A stretch of 45,775 bases of DNA. It comes from Eubacteriales bacterium (GTDB lineage Bacteria; Bacillota; Clostridia; Lachnospirales; Lachnospiraceae). The position numbers and the translations under genes were made by a program. The stretch is taken from assembly GCA_030524715.1 (NCBI GenBank), contig JAUNGB010000041.1, positions 1-45,775 on the forward strand. The letters run 5' to 3'. Of this stretch, positions 1-7,868 are shown in pieces (the stretch's first letter is position 1; each line of letters opens with the position of its first letter). The notes under the pieces are model-generated. The model saw nothing but the letters and a program-made list of their open reading frames with translations. It was not told the DNA's origin and made no database searches.

Positions 1-86
1 CAATTTGTACAAAGACGATCGTCACTTATGATAGAGGACTCCGTATCCGATGTTCACCCCTCCCGTGAATAGTAACCAAACCTCTT

Positions 87-575
87 TTACAAAAATTCAT
101 TTGCCTGTTTCAACACAATCCTCTCTAATTCTGCGCTGATATAAAATCCTCTCTGTTTCATCTCCTTAATTACCGGAGACACATTTTCAATAATACCTGC
201 CTCCTTTGCCCTAAGTAAAACACCTATTGTCCCAGTCACTGTAAGTCCAAGATATTTCGCAGTTTTTTTTGCCGCATTATCATCAATAACTACCAGGTCT
301 GCTTTTGGCATTCCCTGCGCAAGTATCATCACTTCAACTTCACCATCATGTAATTTTGCCCTGTACATTTTTTTATCCGACTGGTCGGTTATCTGTTCAA
401 CATGTATCCATTCTTTTTCACGAATCTGTCTGCACACTGAATCTTTCTTCGCTGTTACCTCTGAAAAAACTGCCTGTGGAATAATAATTTCTCCATATAA
501 ATTTTTCAATATATCCAGTCTTCCAATTTTACACAGCACAATCAAAGGCGTCGAATTTACTATCACTCTACGCAT
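87..575 (-). CDS. PIN-like toxin of a type II toxin-antitoxin pair (DUF3368 family)
   Basis: A 162-residue protein that starts MRRVIVNSTPLIVLCKIG, the usual opening of DUF3368 PIN-like proteins: a beta strand leading to an acidic or polar residue and a hydrophobic helix. Acidic residues in 'LHDGEVEVMILA' and 'ADLVVIDDNAAKKTAKYLGL' match the other conserved PIN positions. PIN proteins are Mg-dependent ribonucleases, so it is probably the toxin. An upstream in-frame ATG would add 12 residues, but they lack family character. The chosen ATG overlaps the antitoxin stop codon by 8 bases, implying translational coupling. The canonical first PIN aspartate is Asn/Ser here, as is common in DUF3368, so activity is uncertain. 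Confidence 0.82.
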   Translation of the reverse strand: MRRVIVNSTPLIVLCKIGRLDILKNLYGEIIIPQAVFSEVTAKKDSVCRQIREKEWIHVEQITDQSDKKMYRAKLHDGEVEVMILAQGMPKADLVVIDDNAAKKTAKYLGLTVTGTIGVLLRAKEAGIIENVSPVIKEMKQRGFYISAELERIVLKQANEFL

Positions 576-822
576 TATCCAACTCCTCGAAAAATTCCGC
601 CTCATCATCAAAGTGGAATATGGAAACGTTATTTTCCCCTAAATACTGTATAAAATCCTCTTCTGTCATTCCGGCAATCTGGGCACAGTATCCGATCGAA
701 ACACCACTCTGTGAATAATATCCCAAAGCAACGGCACGTCTTGCAAACCGATTCGCGTCTTCAGGTGTCATATGAGTATCGTATAAAACCGCTTCCGGTA
801 TATTTATTGCTATCTGACACAT
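568..822 (-). CDS. UPF0175 family antitoxin
   Basis: An 84-residue protein of the UPF0175 family, the usual partner of DUF3368 PIN-like toxins. 'TPEDANRFARRAVALGYYSQSG' followed by 'SIGYCAQIAGMTEEDFIQYL' matches the family's small helical DNA-binding fold. The acidic C-terminus ('FHFDDEAEFFEELDNA') probably contacts the toxin. The start has a strong ribosome site (AAGGAGTGATTTT before ATG). The gene is first in the pair and overlaps the toxin by 8 bases. Such antitoxins usually repress their own promoter; a good sigma-A promoter lies upstream at 906-934. Confidence 0.85.
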   Translation of the reverse strand: MCQIAINIPEAVLYDTHMTPEDANRFARRAVALGYYSQSGVSIGYCAQIAGMTEEDFIQYLGENNVSIFHFDDEAEFFEELDNA

Positions 823-905
823 AAAATCACTCCTTACTGCACTGACTATAATCCTGTTAACTTTTGTCCTTTAGCGTCTCTTCCCACTTACTCTTTCCTG
901 ATTAT

Positions 906-934
906 ATTCTATACTGATATCCATTTTTTTTCAA
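906..934 (-). promoter_or_regulatory. Sigma-A promoter for the toxin-antitoxin pair
   Basis: On the minus strand, TTGAAA (929-934) and TAGAAT (906-911) are separated by exactly 17 bases, about 85 bases before the antitoxin start. Two copies of the 13-mer GTCCTTTAGCGTC (866-878 and 950-962) flank this promoter; they could be operators or traces of insertion. Confidence 0.6.
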
Positions 935-972
935 CAAAATTTGGAACAAGTCCTTTAGCGTCACTTTATCGG

Positions 973-2205
973 TTAATTTCTTCTCAGCGCTTCGATTGGG
1001 CTGAGCTTTGCGGCTTTTCTCGCAGGATAAATACCGAAGAATACTCCTACCGCACAGGAAAACAGCGTTGCTACCATAATTGTGGATATGCTGATTCCCG
1101 GCTGGATCGTCATTCCCATTCCGGAACTGATGACGGTACAGATTCCATAAGCGCCTGCAATTCCCAGAAGGATCCCGATCACGCCTCCGATGGCAGTCAA
1201 AATGGCTGCCTCCGCCAAGAACTGAAGCATGATGGATGAAGTCTTTGCCCCAAGGGACTTACGGATACCGATCTCTCTGGTACGCTCCGTTACCGATACA
1301 AGCATGATGTTCATCACGCCGATGCCGCCTACCAGAAGGGAAATTCCTGCTACAAACGAAATAAACGCCGTCACCATTCCAAGCATTTCATTCATGGTTT
1401 TCATAACATCCTGAAAGCTTTCAACCTGGTAGTAATCCTCTCCCGCGCTTTTGTGGCGTTTTTCCAGAACCCGGATGATCTCGTCCGCAACCTTCTGGGA
1501 ATCCAGACTTTTATCCGCCTGCACGGTCATGGCATAAAAATAATCCATATTTCCGGTAAAATCATCCATCGCCGTATAGGGAACGTTGACAGTTACCGGC
1601 ATTCCCTCGTAGGTATAGCTGACAAAGGTTCCGTTTTCCTTCTGAGTGGTCACTCCGCAGATACGGAAACTCTTGGTCAGATCATAGCAGGTAATGTCCA
1701 GACTCATTCCCACCACGTCATCTGTGCCGAACAGCCTCTTTGCGTCGGTGTCCGAGATCACGCAGACATTCTTGGCCTCTTCCACTTCCATTTCGCCGAA
1801 ATAGCTTCCATGCTTCATAACGGCATTATTGATCAGCCTGGCGTCCTGCCCTTCCGCCGTTACCATCAGGTCAAAATTCCCTTTCCCGGTTACGGTTTCT
1901 CCTGAATAGCTTTCTGAAATACTGACGCCTACCACGCTGTCCAGTTCCCGGACCGCTTCGATATCATCCGGAAGAATCCATTCGTCGTCCGCTTGTGCGT
2001 CGCTGCTGCAGGAAATATAAATCTGGCCGCCTCCCGCATCGTTGATCTCGCTGTTCATCTGATTCTTCGTGCCTTCGCCGATAGATACGATGGCAATGAC
2101 GGAGGCAATCCCGATAATGATACCAAGCATTGTGAGAAAAGAGCGGCCTTTATTTGCCCGTATATTCTGAATTGCCATCTTCACATATTCGTATATGCTA
2201 CTCAT
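973..2205 (-). CDS. MacB-like ABC transporter permease (FtsX/MacB_PCD fold)
   Basis: A 410-residue permease. One membrane helix sits near residues 24-45 ('SFLTMLGIIIGIASVIAIVSI'), followed by a large extracellular MacB_PCD domain (about 50-280). Three C-terminal helices include the hallmark 'GGIGVMNIMLVSVTERTREIGIRKSLGA' region, split here by its variable positions. The MacB family exports peptides, antibiotics or lipoproteins by mechanotransmission rather than passing substrate through the membrane. The start MSSIYEYVKMAIQNIRANKG was chosen because its ATG overlaps the adaptor stop by 8 bases; the longer reading adds a non-conserved 22-residue extension. Last gene of a three-gene operon. The substrate is not predictable. 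Confidence 0.93.
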   Translation of the reverse strand: MSSIYEYVKMAIQNIRANKGRSFLTMLGIIIGIASVIAIVSIGEGTKNQMNSEINDAGGGQIYISCSSDAQADDEWILPDDIEAVRELDSVVGVSISESYSGETVTGKGNFDLMVTAEGQDARLINNAVMKHGSYFGEMEVEEAKNVCVISDTDAKRLFGTDDVVGMSLDITCYDLTKSFRICGVTTQKENGTFVSYTYEGMPVTVNVPYTAMDDFTGNMDYFYAMTVQADKSLDSQKVADEIIRVLEKRHKSAGEDYYQVESFQDVMKTMNEMLGMVTAFISFVAGISLLVGGIGVMNIMLVSVTERTREIGIRKSLGAKTSSIMLQFLAEAAILTAIGGVIGILLGIAGAYGICTVISSGMGMTIQPGISISTIMVATLFSCAVGVFFGIYPARKAAKLSPIEALRRN

Positions 2206-4006
2206 CGGCGCTCTCCCCTGTCTCTGAGGCTGTCTGGACAGGCATTCCCTCCGACAGTTCTCCAATATCAAGGATTACCTGATCGCCTGCTTCAAGCCCT
2301 TCTGTCACTTCCACCATATCATCTGAGCTGATTCCGGTTTCGATATCCTTTCTTGTTATGACGCCGTCCTCCACCGTATAGCAGAAGGAACCGTTCTTTC
2401 CGATATTTACCACCTCTATGGGCAGTACAACTACATTCCTCGCCTCGGCAGCCTGAATCTTCACTTTGGCATCAACCCCAAGGAAAATATTTTCATCCGG
2501 GTCGTCGATACTTACTGTCGCGGAGATCAGCGGTGTTCCCTTTTCATTTGGAACCGCAATATGGCTTACCTTCGTAACCGTACCTTCATAACTTTTGTCC
2601 GCCATGGTGATTTCCGCCTTCTGGCCTTCTTTGACTTTATCATAGTCATACTTGGAAATACTGATATCCACGCTGACGTCATCTGTATTCTGCAGGGTAA
2701 ACAGTTCCATTCCCTGGGAAACCGTAGCTCCTTCCTGCACGGATGCCTTGGAGATCACTCCGTTAAAATCCGCATGGATTCCTTTCTTTCCTTCTTCCAC
2801 CAGCTCTTCCGCAGTTTTTGCTTCCAGCTCGGTAAGATTGTTGGTGATATCCATCTTTTCTTTCTGCTCTTCTGACAGGGACGCCGCGTCTGCTTCAGCC
2901 ACTGCTTTTTCGGATGCCAATTCAGACTGAAGCTCGGCGAGATCGCTGCTTGCCTGCTCCAGTGCGGATTCAAGCCCCGAAGTATCCGGTGCCGTATAGG
3001 AGGAACCTCCTGTCTGCGCAACCTCTGCGGCCGCCTGATCCGTAACCTCCGGCACTGTTCCGTCTGTTACAAAATCCCCTGCGTCTGCCTGATCCATAAA
3101 ATCAGACATTACCGGCATAGCCGGCTGCTGCAGCTTCATTGCCTCATAATTTCCTTTTGCCTCCTGATAAGCGATCTGCGCCTGGCTTCTGGCCTGATCC
3201 GCTGCCTCAAGGGCCTGAGTGTTTTCCTCGGAGGCGTCTGCCGTCCACACTGAAAAAGCCATCTGATAGGCAGTCTCCGCCTGATTATACTCGCTCAACG
3301 CCTGATTGGAACGGGCGCTGGCTTCCCCCAGTTCTCTCTGATAAGCGGGAAGTGTTTCATTCCTGTATGTAGTAAGGGCTGCGGAATACTGCCTTTGAAT
3401 CTCCTGATTTCTGGCCTCTTCTGCCTGTCTCTGTGCTTCCGCCTGGGCTGCAGCCTGTGCTGCCTGTGCCTGGGCCTCTGCCTGAGCCGCCGCCTGGGCA
3501 TCGCGCTGTGACTGGGCGGTCACCGCAGAGAGCTGCGACTTAAGGGACGCCACATAGGCTTTCTTTTCCTCCACCTTTTTTTCAAGGGAAGCCACATTAC
3601 TTTTGGCGTCCTTCTGTTTCTTTTCTGCCTGATCGGATTTCTTTATGGCGTCTTCATAGTCTGCTTCCCCGGATCTTACATTCAACTGAGCCTTCTGATT
3701 ATCCCTCTCAAGATTTTCCAGATTAAAGGTAAGCAGTTCTTCTCCTTTTTTCACACTGTCTCCCTGCTCAAAGTTCATTTCCTGAATCTGAGCGTTTACC
3801 GGTGAAAAAAATGTCTTCTCTTCCTCGCTTACTACAGTGCCCGTTGCGTCTACTGTCTGCTGCACGTCCCCAAGGACTGCTTCCGTCATTTCTACCTGCG
3901 GCAGTACCTGCTCCTGCTGCCCCGCCTTACCGGCTACGGCAGCGCCTCCCAAAGCTACGGCAAGCACGCCTGCGCCGATAAAGATTCTCTTTTTTGCTTT
4001 TTTCAT
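2198..4006 (-). CDS. HlyD/MacA-type membrane fusion protein (efflux adaptor)
   Basis: A 602-residue adaptor with an N-terminal membrane anchor (residues 7-28, 'IFIGAGVLAVALGGAAVAG'), a first lipoyl half, a very long coiled coil (roughly 85-390) and the second lipoyl half with beta-barrel ('GIHADFNGVISKASVQEGATV', then 'VSIDDPDENIFLGVDAKVKI'). The coiled coil includes an Ala/Gln-rich stretch near 165-205 and is longer than in typical MacA proteins of about 370-400 residues. Gram-positive MacA homologues bridge a MacB transporter and the cell wall. The start has AGGAGGAGAACCT before ATG. The gene follows the ATPase by 22 bases and overlaps the permease. Confidence 0.92.
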   Translation of the reverse strand: MKKAKKRIFIGAGVLAVALGGAAVAGKAGQQEQVLPQVEMTEAVLGDVQQTVDATGTVVSEEEKTFFSPVNAQIQEMNFEQGDSVKKGEELLTFNLENLERDNQKAQLNVRSGEADYEDAIKKSDQAEKKQKDAKSNVASLEKKVEEKKAYVASLKSQLSAVTAQSQRDAQAAAQAEAQAQAAQAAAQAEAQRQAEEARNQEIQRQYSAALTTYRNETLPAYQRELGEASARSNQALSEYNQAETAYQMAFSVWTADASEENTQALEAADQARSQAQIAYQEAKGNYEAMKLQQPAMPVMSDFMDQADAGDFVTDGTVPEVTDQAAAEVAQTGGSSYTAPDTSGLESALEQASSDLAELQSELASEKAVAEADAASLSEEQKEKMDITNNLTELEAKTAEELVEEGKKGIHADFNGVISKASVQEGATVSQGMELFTLQNTDDVSVDISISKYDYDKVKEGQKAEITMADKSYEGTVTKVSHIAVPNEKGTPLISATVSIDDPDENIFLGVDAKVKIQAAEARNVVVLPIEVVNIGKNGSFCYTVEDGVITRKDIETGISSDDMVEVTEGLEAGDQVILDIGELSEGMPVQTASETGESADE

Positions 4007-4028
4007 AGGTTCTCCTCCTGTGTTGCCG

Positions 4029-4733
4029 TCACGATTCTTCCGGGCAATCTTTTATTGTATCGGATTCTATCCTTCCGTCCATAATGCGCACCACACGCTT
4101 TGCCTGTGCCGCAATTCCGTCGTCATGGGTGATCAAAACAATGGTTTTTCCGTTTTTGTGCATTTCCTTCAAAATCTCCATGATCTCCCTGCTGGACGCC
4201 GAGTCCAGATTTCCTGTCGGTTCATCTGCGAGAATTACCGGGGGCTTTGCCGCGATCGCCCTTGCTATGGCCACCCTCTGCTGCTGTCCGCCGGACATTT
4301 CATTGGGCTTATGGTGCATTCGTTTTTCCAGCCCTACCATTTTCAGGGATTCCGTTGCCAGCCTGTGCCGGGTCTTCCTGTCGATTCCCCGGTAAATCAG
4401 GGGCAGCTCCACATTTTCGATGGCATTGAGATTGGCGATCAGGTTAAAGCCCTGAAAAATAAAGCCGATTTCTTTATTGCGCACCACAGAAAGCTGGTTA
4501 TCCTTCATTGTGGAGACATCGACGCCGTTCAGATAATATTCGCCGGAGGTAGGTACATCCAGACAGCCCAGCATATTCATAAATGTGGATTTGCCGGAAC
4601 CGGACTGGCCGATGATCGCCACAAATTCTCCTTTTTTAATTTCAAGATTTATGTGGTCCAAAGCCCGGACTTCGTTTTCGCCCGGGTTATATACCTTACA
4701 TAAATCCTTTACCTGTATCAGAGTTTCTTCCAT
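4029..4733 (-). CDS. MacB/LolD-type ABC transporter ATPase
   Basis: A 234-residue ATPase with Walker A 'GQSGSGKST', Q-loop 'FIFQGFNLIANL', signature 'MSGGQQQRVAIARA', Walker B 'VILADEPTGNLD' and H-switch 'LITHD'. The 'DEPTGNLDS' wording is characteristic of the MacB/LolD/FtsE group. The start MEETLIQVKDLCKVY fits the family; the upstream GGAGGG is a little distant (14 bases), so the start is less certain than the function. First gene of the operon with the adaptor and permease, so it powers that export complex. Confidence 0.93.
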   Translation of the reverse strand: MEETLIQVKDLCKVYNPGENEVRALDHINLEIKKGEFVAIIGQSGSGKSTFMNMLGCLDVPTSGEYYLNGVDVSTMKDNQLSVVRNKEIGFIFQGFNLIANLNAIENVELPLIYRGIDRKTRHRLATESLKMVGLEKRMHHKPNEMSGGQQQRVAIARAIAAKPPVILADEPTGNLDSASSREIMEILKEMHKNGKTIVLITHDDGIAAQAKRVVRIMDGRIESDTIKDCPEES

Positions 4734-4802
4734 ATTACTTTCATATTCCCTCCATGTCTGTAAAGCAGTAAAGCGGAGATTCATCTCACATCTATTCAAA
4801 AC

Positions 4803-4990
4803 TCGCTTACGAGTCTTGGTGCGGGATTCGGGTCAGCTATGCTGACATAATTCCAAACCGAATCCCTGCACATCCTCGCGGAGCGTATATCAGATGGGGG
4901 ATTGACTCCCGCCACTGATACGAGTTTGTCACTCAGCGCCTATAGAGGCGGGAGTCATCTCACATCTGATATAACGATATATACGGAAAA
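4803..4990. repeat. Structured non-coding repeat region with nested inverted repeats
   Basis: No gene is evident in the roughly 280 bases before the M18 terminator. Three inverted repeats are seen. GGGATTCGG (4823-4831) pairs with CCGAATCCC (4858-4866), enclosing GTCAGC (4832-4837) / GCTGAC (4841-4846). A longer interrupted dyad joins 4884-4896 plus 4904-4913 with 4947-4956 plus 4963-4976 (GACTCCCGCC against GGCGGGAGTC, CATCTGATAT against ATATCAGATG). A segment similar to 4841-4878 recurs near 29665-29700. This suggests a dispersed palindromic repeat or a structured RNA; no function can be assigned. Confidence 0.5.
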
Positions 4991-5011
4991 ATGGATTCAA
5001 AAATTACATAG

Positions 5012-5053
5012 AAAAAACTGGCAGCTTCCTGCATCATAGCAAAAAACTGCCAG
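5012..5053 (-). terminator. Intrinsic terminator of the M18 aminopeptidase transcript
   Basis: On the minus strand CTGGCAG (5047-5053) and CTGCCAG (5018-5024) form a 7-bp stem followed by TTTTTT, 27 bases after the aminopeptidase stop. Confidence 0.75.
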
Positions 5054-5079
5054 CCGCCTGTTGTTCCACTTATATTCCC

Positions 5080-6471
5080 TTATGCATCCAGCAAAAATGC
5101 TTTGTAAGCCTTTTTCGCCTCATAAATATCCGCCTTGCTGGTCACTTCCCATGGGGCGTGCATACTGAGCACAGCCACGCCGCTGTCAATAACCTCCATG
5201 CCATAGAGCGCCGCAATATAGGCGATGGTTCCGCCGCCGCCCACGTCCACCTTGCCAAGCTCTGCTGTCTGGAACGCGATCTCATGGTCGTCAAAAATCT
5301 TTCTCACCGCTGCCACATATTCCGCATTGGCGTCATTGGAACCTGATTTTCCTCTTGAGCCGGTAAATTTGTTCAATACGATTCCTCTGCCCAGAAAAGC
5401 CGCATTCTTTTTCTCAAAAGCATCCGCATATGCCGGGTCGAAGCCGGCGCTGACATCAGAAGAAAGCATCCTTGAATTACGCAGTGTCCGGCGCAAAGCC
5501 AGTTCAGAATAAGCGCACATTCCCTCAAGAAGCTCTGCCACGCTGTTCTCAAAGAAATTAGACTGCATTCCCGTTGCGCCCACGCTTCCGATCTCTTCCT
5601 TATCTGTCAAAAGGCAGCAGCTTGTACGCTTCGGTGCTTCCATTTCCAGCATTGCAAGGAAGGAGGTATACGCGCAAACTCGGTCGTCCTGTCCATAAGC
5701 GGCGATCATGCTTCTGTCAAGTCCGCATTCTCTTGCCCTGCCTGCCGGAACAATCTCCAGCTCTGCGGAAAGGAAATCCTCTTCCTCCATACCGTATTTG
5801 TCATTCAGGATCTTAAGAATATTCTCTTTTACAGCCTCTTTCTTTTTCTCGTCCGCAACCTCCTTAAGGGGTCTGCTGCCTACAAGAATATCCATATTTT
5901 CTCCTTCGATCACCTCCGCAGCCTTCTTCTGAAGCTGCTTTCCGGAAAGATGAATGAGCAGGTCTGTAATATATAATACCGGATCCTCTTCAGCCTCCCC
6001 GATATTGACCTCCACTACGGCGCCGTCCTTCTTTACTACTACTCCGTGTAAAGCCAGAGGCAGCGCAACCCATTGGTATTTTTTCACACCGCCGTAATAA
6101 TGCGTATCCAGATAGGCCAGGTCAGAATCCTCGTATAACGGATTCTGTTTAATATCCAGCCGCGGGGAATCGATATGGGCTCCCAGAATGTTCATTCCTT
6201 TTTCCAGCGGTTCCTCGCCGATATGGAAAAGGGAAAGGATTTTCTTCATGCCTACCGTATATATTTTATCCCCGGCTTTGATCTTCTCACCGCTGGAAAG
6301 CTTTTCTTCCAGGGACACATATCCTGCATCCTCAGCCTCCTTCACGATCCGGCTCACACACTCCCGTTCTGTTTTCCCTTCGTCCAGGAAATGACGGTAG
6401 GAAAGCGCTACTGCTTCCATTTCCTTCTCTTCTGCTTCTGTATAAGAAAGCCAGGCATTTTTTCGTTCCAT
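5080..6471 (-). CDS. M18 family aminopeptidase (aspartyl aminopeptidase-like)
   Basis: A 463-residue cytosolic metallopeptidase that removes N-terminal residues from peptides using two metal ions. Visible family landmarks are 'GAHIDSPRLD' (metal-binding His and nearby Asp), 'TDKEEIGSVGATGM' (catalytic and metal Glu pair), 'SSDVSAGFDPAY' (metal Asp) and 'GVAVLSMHAPWEV' (C-terminal metal His). Length is normal for M18. The start MERKNAWLSYTEAEEKE has AAGGTGGAGTAAC just upstream; the longer frame adds 18 residues without a ribosome site. It lies downstream of a PfkB kinase on the same strand, about 100 bases away, and may share its transcript. Confidence 0.93.
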   Translation of the reverse strand: MERKNAWLSYTEAEEKEMEAVALSYRHFLDEGKTERECVSRIVKEAEDAGYVSLEEKLSSGEKIKAGDKIYTVGMKKILSLFHIGEEPLEKGMNILGAHIDSPRLDIKQNPLYEDSDLAYLDTHYYGGVKKYQWVALPLALHGVVVKKDGAVVEVNIGEAEEDPVLYITDLLIHLSGKQLQKKAAEVIEGENMDILVGSRPLKEVADEKKKEAVKENILKILNDKYGMEEEDFLSAELEIVPAGRARECGLDRSMIAAYGQDDRVCAYTSFLAMLEMEAPKRTSCCLLTDKEEIGSVGATGMQSNFFENSVAELLEGMCAYSELALRRTLRNSRMLSSDVSAGFDPAYADAFEKKNAAFLGRGIVLNKFTGSRGKSGSNDANAEYVAAVRKIFDDHEIAFQTAELGKVDVGGGGTIAYIAALYGMEVIDSGVAVLSMHAPWEVTSKADIYEAKKAYKAFLLDA

Positions 6472-6572
6472 GTTACTCCACCTTTCTTGATTTTGTCTCC
6501 GAAAGGCAATGCCTTCCGGAGGCATTTATTTTAAATAGTATTTACAGTCCGATACATATTATAAGACAGATT

Positions 6573-7571
6573 TCATTTTATTTCCATCGTTTTCTGCGGC
6601 ACAAGCTTCCGGTATTCCTCTAACCGTTCCAGAACCTGCGCGCGGTTATTTATTCCCTCGCATGCCCCGACCGCCTCCGTTGCCAGGGAACCGCAGGTAT
6701 TTGCCCAGCAGATACATTCCTCCAATGCTTTTCCCTGAGAGAGCGCATATAAAAATCCCGCCGCAAAGGAATCTCCCGCGCCTGTGGTGTCCCGGCAGAG
6801 TGTCCCGGGAAAGGCGGGAAACTGCCGGGAAAGCTCCCGGTTTTTCACATAACAGCCCCTGCCTCCGCATTTAATAACCGCATTCTTTACTCCGCATTCC
6901 CAAAAAGCATCCGCCATGTCTTCCAGGCTTTCCTTCCCGGTCACCATACGGGCTTCTTCTTCATTGGCAAATAAGTAATCCAGATATGATAATGCCTCAC
7001 GGATATCCTCCGTTGTCTCCTGATTTTTGCACTTTGTCATATCTGCGCAGACACACATCCCCTGCCGCTTTGCCCTCCGGAAAATTTCCCCAAGCTCTCC
7101 GTTTCTCAGCAGGGGTGACACGAAGATACTGGCAAGACAGAGAAAACCCGCGTCCTCCGGGAAACGCTCCGGTATGTGTGTAAGGGACAGCTTCCGCAAG
7201 GAGCTTTCCGGGTTTGTAAAAAAACTGCGGCTTCCGTCTTTTTGGACCATTACAACATTCACTCCCGTTTCCATTGCCGCGTCGTGTGCTGTCAGTTCCG
7301 TAGAAATGCTTTCTTTTTGGCAGTGTGCCAGAATCGTCTGCCCCGCCTGATCTTTTCCCAAAACCGTAAGCAGGTATACCGGAGGTTCTCCGTCCTCCTT
7401 AAGTCTCGACAATATGGTTGCTTCATTCAGGGCGTCACCTCCTGTGGAAATGCGTATCGTTTCAACAGGTACGGAACCCTTCTGAAAAATCTGCTCGTCC
7501 ACCGGACAGACAAGCACGTCCAGAACGGCCGCTCCGGCAATTATAATTTTGTTTTTCATTTTCTTTGTCAT
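6573..7571 (-). CDS. PfkB/ribokinase family sugar kinase
   Basis: A 332-residue kinase with the two PfkB signatures: 'RISTGGDALNEATILSRL' near residue 40 (substrate binding) and 'DTTGAGDSFAAGFLYALSQG' near 265-285, where the GAGD aspartate is the catalytic base and anion hole. The family phosphorylates sugars, nucleosides or related alcohols with ATP; the exact substrate cannot be read here. The ATG at 7571 follows a weak AGGG/AAGAAG site; a second ATG four codons in is possible. A small open frame ends 24 bases upstream (7595-7771). Confidence 0.88.
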   Translation of the reverse strand: MTKKMKNKIIIAGAAVLDVLVCPVDEQIFQKGSVPVETIRISTGGDALNEATILSRLKEDGEPPVYLLTVLGKDQAGQTILAHCQKESISTELTAHDAAMETGVNVVMVQKDGSRSFFTNPESSLRKLSLTHIPERFPEDAGFLCLASIFVSPLLRNGELGEIFRRAKRQGMCVCADMTKCKNQETTEDIREALSYLDYLFANEEEARMVTGKESLEDMADAFWECGVKNAVIKCGGRGCYVKNRELSRQFPAFPGTLCRDTTGAGDSFAAGFLYALSQGKALEECICWANTCGSLATEAVGACEGINNRAQVLERLEEYRKLVPQKTMEIK

Positions 7572-7594
7572 CTTCTTTTTTCCCTTGATATTAC

Positions 7595-7771
7595 TTAACG
7601 GGCTGCAAGCTCAAAATCCAAACAAGCTCTGCCGTTATTATCAGTATAGAAGGTTCTATTGTGTATGGCAATATATAAATTAAACGCTTCCTCTTTCGAG
7701 ATTTCGTTCATGGCGGCGCCAAGCATGCGGGTTATATCATGGCGGTACCAAGCATGCGGGTTAGTTGACAA
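7595..7771 (-). other. Possible small or remnant ORF overlapping a 29-bp tandem repeat
   Basis: A short frame not recognised from any family. Starting at TTG 7771 it would give 58 residues; from ATG 7711, 38 residues (MNEISKEEAFNLYIAIHNR onward, ending CLDFELAAR). Its composition looks protein-like, and it ends 24 bases before the PfkB start in the same direction. No clear ribosome site precedes either start. Its N-terminal part is made by the tandem repeat at 7708-7764, and the TTG lies within the divergent promoter of the ATPase gene. A decayed gene end is as likely as a living small protein. Confidence 0.3.
7708..7764. repeat. Two tandem copies of a 29-bp repeat
   Basis: Copies at 7708-7736 and 7737-7764 share TCATGGCGG and CCAAGCATGCGGGTTA. 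They differ mainly in a central palindrome, GGCGCC in one and GGTACC in the other, which stays palindromic. The second copy directly abuts the -35 box at 7765. Confidence 0.75.
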
Positions 7772-7793
7772 CTTAACCCAAATTGGCTATAGT
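7765..7793 (+). promoter_or_regulatory. Consensus sigma-A promoter for the ABC-class ATPase gene
   Basis: TTGACA (7765-7770), a 17-base spacer and TATAGT (7788-7793) give a near-perfect promoter. The leader of about 70 bases has a small GCGGGCAAAGTCCGC hairpin before the ribosome site. Confidence 0.8.
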
Positions 7794-7868
7794 TAAAGGC
7801 AGCGGGCAAAGTCCGCATATTCTTTATGAAAAAAAGTTAAGCGAATAAATATGGAGGTACTACAAACC

